Below, piece after piece: positions 28,420-35,474 of a DNA stretch of 64,000 bases. The DNA is from Saccharicrinis sp050589685 (GTDB lineage Bacteria > Bacteroidota > Bacteroidia > Bacteroidales > Marinilabiliaceae): contig NZ_JBNGOS010000007.1 of NCBI RefSeq assembly GCF_050589685.1, positions 62,001 to 126,000 on the forward strand, given 5' to 3'. The position numbers and the translations under genes are program-made. Position 1 is the stretch's first letter, and the number at the start of each line of letters is the position of its first letter. The notes under the pieces are model-generated. The model was not told the DNA's origin, did no database searches, and saw only the letters and a program-made list of their open reading frames with translations.

Positions 28420-29223
28420 ATGATAAACAACGAAATCAAAATATCAAAAATTGTTCAACACGAAATATCCAAACCAAAGAATAATTACTATTCGATCATT
28501 TGGATAACCGGAACAATAGATGGATTATTGATTGATGGGGTTTTCTATGAATACATCTCAAACACCTTATTCTTTCTAAATCCCAAATATCAATGGAAAA
28601 TTTTAACAGGGGACGACATTTCTTCCAAAGGATACGTGATGTACCTGTCAGATAACGTGCTGAACGAGCCATTCCTGAACAAACTGAAAATAAATGAAGC
28701 CCGGATTTTGCATTCTGATACCATACACAAAACTCAATTGGCTCCGGGTATCGAAATTAGGGTACAAGCTGTTTTGGAAATGTTGGATGAATTATTGACT
28801 ACAAATCTGAATCATAAGGAAGATGCCATACTGGCATTGATAAATACTTTTTTTATCTATTGTGATGGACAGTGCAACATCAAATCGACCATTGACAACC
28901 ACAACAGTAAAGCTACTTTGGTATATAAATTCAAGAGGCTCTTGAGCAAACATGTGACCGAAATACAAAAGGTGAATGAATATGCCAAAATACTGAATAT
29001 ATCATCCACTTATTTAAACGAATGCATACGCGAAGTACTGGGGGTAAATGCAAAAAGTTTGATTATTGAACAACTTGTCATGCGAACCCGCCATGCACTG
29101 AAATTTACCGACAAGCCCTCCAAAGAAATTGCCTACGAACTAGGTTTTTCCTCACCCGATTATTTCAGCTCTTTCTGCAAAAATCATATCGGCTACTCGC
29201 CTTCCGAGTACAGAAAAGTGTAA
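28420..29223 (+). CDS. AraC-family transcriptional regulator
   Basis: 267 residues. The C-terminal about 100 residues carry the two helix-turn-helix motifs: first around KVNEYAKILNISSTYLNECI, second around EIAYELGFSSPDYFSSFCKN, followed by the family end HIGYSPSEYRK. The N-terminal about 160 residues have beta strands ahead of the HTH, which suggests a cupin-like sensing domain, but the ligand is unknown. It is followed by a cupin gene that it might regulate. Confidence 0.88.
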   Translation: MINNEIKISKIVQHEISKPKNNYYSIIWITGTIDGLLIDGVFYEYISNTLFFLNPKYQWKILTGDDISSKGYVMYLSDNVLNEPFLNKLKINEARILHSDTIHKTQLAPGIEIRVQAVLEMLDELLTTNLNHKEDAILALINTFFIYCDGQCNIKSTIDNHNSKATLVYKFKRLLSKHVTEIQKVNEYAKILNISSTYLNECIREVLGVNAKSLIIEQLVMRTRHALKFTDKPSKEIAYELGFSSPDYFSSFCKNHIGYSPSEYRKV

Positions 29224-29292
29224 AGGTTTCCAAATTCTAAGGTTTTACCCCCATTATCACATTTACATCTAACCGCGTTCCTTCTATCTTAG

Positions 29293-29427
29293 CTAAAACA
29301 ATTAACTGGTACAGATATTCAATGGCCATTTATATGGGGTGTATCAGGCACCCTAGGTACTGACATTTCCCAAATAAACGTGGAAAATGGCAAGGCGATA
29401 TATTTGAAGGATCTAATTGCTAATTAA
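29293..29427 (+). pseudogene. C-terminal remnant of an unidentified gene
   Basis: A 44-codon frame runs from just after a TAG (29290-29292) to TAA at 29425-29427, with no start codon. It reads LTGTDIQWPFIWGVSGTLGT and continues in protein-like fashion (ISQINVENGKAIYLKDL). It looks like the tail of a lost protein. I do not recognise the family. The only other content of the 218-bp spacer is AT-rich sequence. Confidence 0.3.
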
Positions 29428-29441
29428 GTAAAACTTGAAAT

Positions 29442-29993
29442 ATGGACAGAAAGACTTTTTTAAAGAAAACCGGAATGGGATTAGGATTGGCTGTTGCACC
29501 AATGTTAGCAAGCAGTCAAATGACCACAGTTGAAAACAAGATGGATAAAGTGTTAAATCCCAAAATTATCAGAGGAGAAGAAGGAGATGTTCTCAATGTG
29601 ATTGGTGATATTCAAACACATAAATTATTAGGGAGCGACACGAACAACCAGATTGTTGAATGGGTTGACAATGTTGGACCTGGAGTTGGGATTCCGCCTC
29701 ATATCCATACCAATGAAGACGAAATATTCAGGGTTATCAAAGGGAGTGTTGAAATAATGGTCGATGGCGAAATAAGTGTGTTAAATGCCGGAGACATGGC
29801 CTTTGCCCCCAAAAACATCCCACATGCGTGGAATGTAGTAGGGACTGAAATGGCTCAAATGATTACAAGTGCTTTTCCCGCAGGAATAGAAAAAATGTTC
29901 GAGGAGCTGGCAAATCTTGAACCCGGGAAGCCTGATTTTGAAAAGGTAGCACAAATATGTGGAAAACACGGAATCACTTTCTTACCGCATTGA
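29442..29993 (+). CDS. Cupin-domain protein with an export-like N-terminus
   Basis: 183 residues. The first cupin motif is PPHIHTNEDEIFRVIKG (G x5 HxH x4 E x6 G pattern) and the second is GDMAFAPKNIPHAWN (G x5 P...H...N), so the metal ligands His, His, Glu and His are all present. The N-terminus MDRKTFLKKTGMGLGLAVAP resembles the RK-motif plus hydrophobic stretch seen in Bacteroidota secreted oxidoreductase-like proteins. A Tat or lipoprotein route is not proven. The reaction is unknown: cupins include dioxygenases and isomerases. Its stop is 6 bp from the left end of foldback element A, whose target duplication begins just after the stop. Confidence 0.82.
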   Translation: MDRKTFLKKTGMGLGLAVAPMLASSQMTTVENKMDKVLNPKIIRGEEGDVLNVIGDIQTHKLLGSDTNNQIVEWVDNVGPGVGIPPHIHTNEDEIFRVIKGSVEIMVDGEISVLNAGDMAFAPKNIPHAWNVVGTEMAQMITSAFPAGIEKMFEELANLEPGKPDFEKVAQICGKHGITFLPH

Positions 29994-29999
29994 ATTTAA

Positions 30000-30165
30000 C
30001 CCGGATTATGTATTAGAGGTACGTAATAAGTATTTAAAATACGATAAAACAAGGAGTTGCTGAAACGAGGCATAGCATCGTTCTGGTGAGTTGAAGCAAC
30101 TCTGTGAAACGCCTTGTTTTGAAGTAGTTTAATTGCGTAACAGGATTTCTAATGCATATTGCGGG
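30000..30165 (+). mobile_element. Foldback MITE-like element, copy A (166 bp)
   Basis: Starts CCCGGATTATGTATTAG and ends TAATGCATATTGCGGG, imperfect inverted ends shared with copies B and C. Direct repeats TTTAA flank it (29995-29999 and 30166-30170). Relative to B it lacks about 24 bp in the centre, including the CTTGTCCCGATTACTTTCGG hairpin region. There is no coding capacity. It lies in the spacer between the convergent cupin and ligase genes. Confidence 0.75.
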
Positions 30166-30263
30166 TTTAAACTCAAAACAAAGGAGGGGTCCACATATGA
30201 ATCCCTCCCTTATTCTGACATAACTATTTTTTTCACTTCAATACAATCGATTTTCTTCCCCTA

Positions 30264-32759
30264 TCACCGAACGCTCTCATCTAGATTAACAGGATTCACC
30301 GCCAGCTTCTTGCTAATTTTATTGTGTACCGCATTGGAAATAGTTTCATAAGTTTCTTTACCCGGCATAACAGGCTCTAAGAACTCGACTATCACCTTTT
30401 TAAATGGCCTGGGGAATTTACTCCCTTTAGGTAAGGCATCATACGCACCCTTTATGGATACTGGCACAATAGGAACGTTCAGTTCCCGGCTCAAAATGGC
30501 AAAAGTCTTCTTAAAGTCACCAATTTTACCTGTCTTGGTACGTGTTCCCTCAGGGAAAATAATCAGGTTCTTTTTTTTCTTTAAGGCCTCACCCAGTTTT
30601 TGGATGGATTCTTTCAAATCTTTGTTTAAATCCATTACAATAACATGATGGCGGTTGGCAATAAACTTGAGCCAACGTTTGCTCACATGTTTTTCCTTGG
30701 CATAAAAATAGGTATTCTTAATAACCTTGCTCCGTAAAAAGGAGGCCACGAACAAACCATCGAAATAACTTTGATGATTCGGTGCAATAATGCATGGCTC
30801 ATCCGGAATATTCTTTAATCCCTTTCCTTTCAGACGGAAATATAAACTGAAGAATGCTTTGGACACCTTAACCAGTGTCCTGCCTGTAAACCACGTTTTT
30901 GGAAGCGAGAGATGAACCTTTTCTTTTAGAATATGGGTCCAATCAATCTTCTCCACCTCCATTTTACTGCGGTGTTCCTGAATGAATTCGCTCAGATGCA
31001 AAACACTTTTAAACCTTACTAACTCACTTGGGTCAACATCTACTCCAAATGATGATTTCAAGAATACCTGCAAACTCACCTTATCCAAGGAGTCTAAACC
31101 TAAATCCATCTCCAGATGGTGTTGAGGAAGAACCTTTTTACCCTTTTCCTGAGTCAGGTATTCTGATATAATATTGAACTCCCGGCTTTCTATCTTTACT
31201 TCCGCTATTTCTTCTATTTCTTCTACCTTTTCTAAATCAGCCAGTTTGAAGCGTCGGATTTTACCCAATCGGGTTCTGGGTAACTCTCCATCAAAAACCG
31301 TAAAATCTGTTACTTTTTTATAGGATGAACAACTCTTATTATACTCATCAAAAACCTTCCATTTAATCTGCTGGTGTAATTCATGCGCATCCGAAAACCG
31401 TGTTTTTAATTCGTTGGATGGCACAACAATGGCTTTAAACTGATCGCCCGATTGGTACACCCCTAATTCCTCAACATAAGCAGCATAATGTTCCAGTTTC
31501 ATTTCAATCTCAACCGGATTAATGTTTTTACCGTTCGATAGAATCAGGATCTCCTTTTTACGGCCGGTGATATGCAAAAAACCTTCTTTGTCAAAGTGCC
31601 CTAAATCACCGGTATACAGCCATCCATCTTTCATTACCTCAGCTGTTTCCTCCGGTCGGTTATAATATCCTTTCATTATGTTTTCGCCTTTGGCCACAAT
31701 TTCTCCGTCACGTATTTGCACTTCACATTTGGGTAAAACGAAACCGGGAGAACCTACTTTAATATGTCCCGGACGGGTAAAGGTAATCATGGGCGATGCT
31801 TCTGTCATACCATATCCTTCGAGCACGTTAAACCCTAATGTTTTGTAGTCCTTCCCTACGGCTTGATCAAGCGCAGCTCCTCCACAAATCATAAAGCGAA
31901 TACAACCCCCAAACTTTTTATGGGCAGCACCAAAAACAAATTTAGAAAACGCTCGCGAATTTATTTTCTCTGCTAATGCAAACAAAGTCCCGGCTACTTT
32001 ACTCTTGTTAATTTTATCTTTAATCCCCTTATGTATAGCCGAAAACAATCTAGGAACCCCAAGTAAAAGCGTAATTCTATTGTCTTGTAATGTTTTTATA
32101 ATGTCCTCAGAAGCCATGGATGGGGGAATTGCCGCCATCGCTCCCATGTGCATGGGTAATATCATATTTCCAACAAGTCCAAAAATATGATGCAACGGCA
32201 GCAACATCAGAACCCTGTCATCCGCCTGATAAATATTAACATCTTTGGATACTGCCTGCATATTAGCCAGGAGATTTGCGTATGAAAGCATAACCCCTTT
32301 AGGCGTTCCTGTGGTACCTGAAGTATATATGATTACCGCAGTTTTTTCATCTTTAAATTCCAGGATTGGAAATTCGGAAAAACCGTCCGCATTGGATTCT
32401 TCATAATCATCAATTACAAACACTTTGGGCGAATAATCCAACTGCTTGGTAGCGGCTTGCAAATCATCCAGTTTTCCCTTCGAAACAAACACCACCTCCG
32501 GTTTACAATCATTTAAAATGTAGGCCACTTCATTAACCGTGCTCATAAAATCAACCGGAACCACAATAGCGTCATTGTTCCAAGCCGAATAAAAACTATA
32601 AACCCACCCTTCGCGATTCTCAGAGAAGATACCTACCTTATGGGTTATCGTTGCCCTATATAAGGAAGAATATAATTGTACCTTCTTCCCTAACTCGTTA
32701 TATGTAACCGTTCGTCCAGACTTTACCAGAGCGGTTTTCTCTCCCTGTTGTAAAAACAT
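30264..32759 (-). CDS. Fusion protein: AMP-dependent acyl ligase, acyl carrier domain, PlsC acyltransferase
   Basis: 831 residues. Residues 1-about 500 are an ANL-family acyl-adenylating domain (YTSGTTGTPKGVMLSYANL, YGMTEASP, TGDLGHFDKEGFLHITGRKK, SNGKNINPVEIE). Residues about 510-590 are a PP-binding carrier domain with the attachment Ser in LGLDSLDKVSLQ (near 555). Residues about 620-831 are a PlsC acyltransferase (NHQSYFDGL at about 660, FPEGTRTKTGKIGDF at about 737). The order suggests activation of a fatty acid, loading on its own carrier arm, then transfer to a lysophospholipid or other acceptor, as in Aas-like remodelling. The neighbours give no further clue. Confidence 0.88.
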   Translation of the reverse strand: MFLQQGEKTALVKSGRTVTYNELGKKVQLYSSLYRATITHKVGIFSENREGWVYSFYSAWNNDAIVVPVDFMSTVNEVAYILNDCKPEVVFVSKGKLDDLQAATKQLDYSPKVFVIDDYEESNADGFSEFPILEFKDEKTAVIIYTSGTTGTPKGVMLSYANLLANMQAVSKDVNIYQADDRVLMLLPLHHIFGLVGNMILPMHMGAMAAIPPSMASEDIIKTLQDNRITLLLGVPRLFSAIHKGIKDKINKSKVAGTLFALAEKINSRAFSKFVFGAAHKKFGGCIRFMICGGAALDQAVGKDYKTLGFNVLEGYGMTEASPMITFTRPGHIKVGSPGFVLPKCEVQIRDGEIVAKGENIMKGYYNRPEETAEVMKDGWLYTGDLGHFDKEGFLHITGRKKEILILSNGKNINPVEIEMKLEHYAAYVEELGVYQSGDQFKAIVVPSNELKTRFSDAHELHQQIKWKVFDEYNKSCSSYKKVTDFTVFDGELPRTRLGKIRRFKLADLEKVEEIEEIAEVKIESREFNIISEYLTQEKGKKVLPQHHLEMDLGLDSLDKVSLQVFLKSSFGVDVDPSELVRFKSVLHLSEFIQEHRSKMEVEKIDWTHILKEKVHLSLPKTWFTGRTLVKVSKAFFSLYFRLKGKGLKNIPDEPCIIAPNHQSYFDGLFVASFLRSKVIKNTYFYAKEKHVSKRWLKFIANRHHVIVMDLNKDLKESIQKLGEALKKKKNLIIFPEGTRTKTGKIGDFKKTFAILSRELNVPIVPVSIKGAYDALPKGSKFPRPFKKVIVEFLEPVMPGKETYETISNAVHNKISKKLAVNPVNLDESVR

Positions 32760-33032
32760 ATTATATCACTTATGTGAAAAAATTATAAGGTATCTCCCTA
32801 AGCGGAATGTAAATACATGACGATAGTTAAATGAGATGTATGATGCAATGCTGGCTAAACCCATTCACTTGCCGTTATTATGTTAATGCGTTAATTAGCT
32901 GTCAAATATATACATTTTCCGTATGTCACCATCATATTTTAAAACGAACAAGCAAAACTTAACATTGAAACCATGGAATACCTATGTTTAAACTCTTAGG
33001 AATGAGAATTGTTTGAATTCCGTTGGCTTTGT

Positions 33033-33064
33033 TTTGAACTTCTCAACTTCTATGCTTAATTTTG
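33033..33064 (+). promoter_or_regulatory. Promoter of the DJ-1 gene
   Basis: TTTG (33033-33036) and TAATTTTG (33057-33064) are separated by 20 nt, a close match to the Bacteroidota consensus. The ATG is 33 bp further on. It is the only recognisable signal in the 338-bp spacer 32760-33097 between divergent genes. Confidence 0.6.
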
Positions 33065-33097
33065 ATGTTAGATTAATTTCCTTTTAAATAGACAAAA

Positions 33098-33646
33098 ATG
33101 AAGAAAGTATATATTTTTCTAGCTGAAGGATTTGAAGAAATTGAGGCCATAACACCCATCGATGTATTACGAAGAGCTGAAATTGATGTAACCACTGTTT
33201 CCATCTCGGACAAAAAAGAAGTGACAGGAGCACATAATATAATAATTATTGCAGATCGGATCTTTACCGAGAGTAATTTTACGGATGCCGATTTATTGGT
33301 ATTGCCAGGGGGAATGCCCGGAACTTTAAATCTGAACGAACATGAAGCTTTAAAGGAATTATTGGTTGATTTTTCCAACCGGGGAAAATTGATTGGTGCT
33401 ATATGCGCAGCACCCCTTGTTTTAGGCGAGAAGGGCTTGTTGAAAGGTAAAAATGCAACTTGCTATCCCGGTTTTGAAAATCAACTTATTGAAGCTAAAC
33501 ATACCGGTTCACCATTAGAAGTTGCTGACAATATTATAACGGCCAAAGGGGTTGGAGCCGCTATGAAGTTTGCCTTACAGCTTGTTAGTATGCTAAGGGG
33601 AAAGGAAGTGGCCTACGAGCTGACTCAAAAGATGGTGATAGAGTAA
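33098..33646 (+). CDS. DJ-1/PfpI-family protein (YajL-like)
   Basis: 182 residues, the family length. The nucleophilic elbow is GAICAAPLVLG, with the reactive Cys, and the partner Glu lies in FLAEGFEEIEA. The DLLVLPGGMPG motif is also typical. DJ-1 relatives protect proteins and metabolites from oxidative or glyoxal damage. Whether this one acts as a deglycase, glyoxalase or chaperone cannot be told from sequence. It is transcribed alone. Confidence 0.9.
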   Translation: MKKVYIFLAEGFEEIEAITPIDVLRRAEIDVTTVSISDKKEVTGAHNIIIIADRIFTESNFTDADLLVLPGGMPGTLNLNEHEALKELLVDFSNRGKLIGAICAAPLVLGEKGLLKGKNATCYPGFENQLIEAKHTGSPLEVADNIITAKGVGAAMKFALQLVSMLRGKEVAYELTQKMVIE

Positions 33647-33674
33647 TACCCGTTTTCATTTATTTCAATCCATA

Positions 33675-34202
33675 TCAATTCTCGTTTTCTTTCCATTCCC
33701 GAATATCACCGCTATACGAAATACTGCTGCGGTTATTGCTCGAAATGCTTAAGGTTGCACTTTCCTTGCCCATTATTTCTATGAAACATTGATAACGGTC
33801 GTTTTCCCCATTGACCATAAATTCAATTCTAATTCTTCTTTTCCGCTCGTTGACCTTCATCTTCTTATCCCGGATATTTTCTTCTGCATAAAAGCCACCT
33901 CTTTCGCCCGGCGTCACCTGGAATGCTCTGCCAAAATAAGGCATATGCATATAAACACTATCGTTTCTTAACCGAAGGTGATTGGGATTTGTGATCAGGT
34001 CAACATTTGAATAGCCCAATGGATATGCCCAATCTGCCACAAACTCAATAGGCTTCTCTTTCACCATAACCACCAATTCTTCAAAAGCTTCCAGCTTTTG
34101 CAATCGCTTTTCCGTTTTTTTACGATCGACACCTTGCCCCCATAACATGGTAGTCCAAGCCACCAGTACGATCACCAATAATATTTTCAATAACCTTACC
34201 AT
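33675..34202 (-). CDS. DUF4251-type secreted protein
   Basis: 175 residues with a signal peptide (LLKILLVIVLVAWTTMLWGQG). The mature part, with EFVADWAYPLGYSNVDLI and YMPYFGRAF-like strands, matches the pattern I associate with DUF4251 proteins common in Bacteroidota. It lacks catalytic motifs and is probably a periplasmic beta-rich protein. It is convergent with the DJ-1 gene. Confidence 0.75.
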   Translation of the reverse strand: MVRLLKILLVIVLVAWTTMLWGQGVDRKKTEKRLQKLEAFEELVVMVKEKPIEFVADWAYPLGYSNVDLITNPNHLRLRNDSVYMHMPYFGRAFQVTPGERGGFYAEENIRDKKMKVNERKRRIRIEFMVNGENDRYQCFIEIMGKESATLSISSNNRSSISYSGDIREWKENEN

Positions 34203-34381
34203 AACTATTTAATTACTAAATTACTTAATTAAGTATCAAATTTAATACCATAAGTTAAAATTCTTATGGCCAATCGCACATCTTTCTTTAAGATTTTTAT
34301 AGAATATGTTTTGAACAAACATAGCGTATATGAATATCGAAACGTTTAATTACTTTTGCAACAATTTATCAGCATATCACC

Positions 34382-34564
34382 ATGAAGAGCGATTTCTCCA
34401 AGAAATGTTTTGTCTGCGGAAAAGAATTGGAAAAGGTAGAGTTCAAGAACAAAGCAACCAACCTGCCCGTTTGTTATCAATGCAAGGGTACCGACCTGGA
34501 AAAAGCCAAGGAACAAGAAACACTTGACTCCCTGGCTGATGGTTTTGTATGCGGATGCATTTAA
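34382..34564 (+). CDS. Small Cys-rich protein with zinc-ribbon-like CxxC pairs
   Basis: 60 residues containing CFVCGKEL and CYQCKGTDL (two CxxC knuckles about 22 residues apart) and a final FVCGCI. Four Cys in knuckle spacing can bind zinc. The C-terminal CGC may add ligands or a redox pair. A -7 box TACTTTTG is at 34351-34358. It stands alone between a secreted-protein gene and a degraded T9SS gene. I know no named family for it. Confidence 0.7.
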   Translation: MKSDFSKKCFVCGKELEKVEFKNKATNLPVCYQCKGTDLEKAKEQETLDSLADGFVCGCI

Positions 34565-34775
34565 TTGGTCCTCAGCGAGCAATAAACCATTTGCAGGATG
34601 CGTTATGCGCAAGTGAAGAGCCATGAGTTTTGAATGCATCAATTAGCATCAAAAAAAATCATTGAAATGGCCGTCTGACTGGCAAGACAAGAGCTTGTGC
34701 AACAACAAAAATTTCTTCTAAAAAAACAAGCCAGTGAAAATTAATCCACTGGCTTTAACAACTGATTCCCAATGG

Positions 34776-35240
34776 CTATTTTAGAATAACCTTATTAATC
34801 TGTGAAGCACTCGTTACAGTATCAATTACTTGAATTAAATAAATTCCGGATTCGCCGATATCATTCAAGTTTAATGTCCTTGATTCGGAATGCTCCTCAG
34901 AATACAATAGGTTTCCTATAAAATTATAAACTTTTACAATCTTCGGGGACAATCCATCAAAGTCTATGTTTATTATCCCGGAAGTTGGGTTTGGATAAAC
35001 AGTAAATTCTATATTTTCACCAATACTAGTGTTATCTGTTGTTACACCATAGTTCCTATACAACTCACTTATCTCATCTGTAGACAATGGTCTGTTGTAG
35101 ATTTTAATATCATCAATTTTGCCCATAAAATAATTATCTGCATCAGTCCACACCTTACGTGTACCTATGTACCCTGACGGGTCGCGACATCCTAAGTTAG
35201 AACCGGGCTCCCGTAAGTTAGCATACTCAGTCCCATTAAA
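34776..35240 (-). pseudogene. Truncated LamG-type T9SS cargo gene (C-terminal part)
   Basis: The minus-strand frame is open from 35240 at foldback element B to the stop at 34776. It encodes the end of a LamG/concanavalin-like domain (MGKIDDIKIYNRPLSTDEIS, the usual final strand and helix) followed by a T9SS sorting domain (FTVYPNPTSGIINIDFDG, SGIYLIQVIDTVT, final NKVILK). No signal peptide or full lectin domain precedes it: the frame runs into element B. Removing B in silico keeps the frame open for about 17 more codons into the kinase gene end without a start. It is probably a gene truncated before or when B arrived. Confidence 0.6.
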
Positions 35241-35430
35241 CCCGGATTATGTACTGGAGGTTCGTCATGAGCATTGCAAGTACAATAAAACAAAGCATTA
35301 CTGAAACGAGGCATAAACTTGTCCCGATTACTTTCGGGAGCATCGTTCTGGTGAGTTGAAGTGATGTAACGAAGTGTCTTGTTTTAAAGTAATTTTAATG
35401 TGTAATAGAATTTCTAATGCATATGGCGGG
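35241..35430 (+). mobile_element. Foldback MITE-like element, copy B (190 bp)
   Basis: Begins CCCGGATTATGTACTGGAGG and ends TTTCTAATGCATATGGCGGG. Direct repeats TTAAA flank it (35236-35240 and 35431-35435). The two halves are imperfect inverted repeats over most of their length, with a central hairpin CCCGATTACTTTCGGG. No transposase is encoded. It has the same length as copy C, which is in the opposite orientation. Confidence 0.8.
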
Positions 35431-35474
35431 TTAAAATAAATTGTGTTGGAGTTTCTTAAAAAAGAATTAACGTA

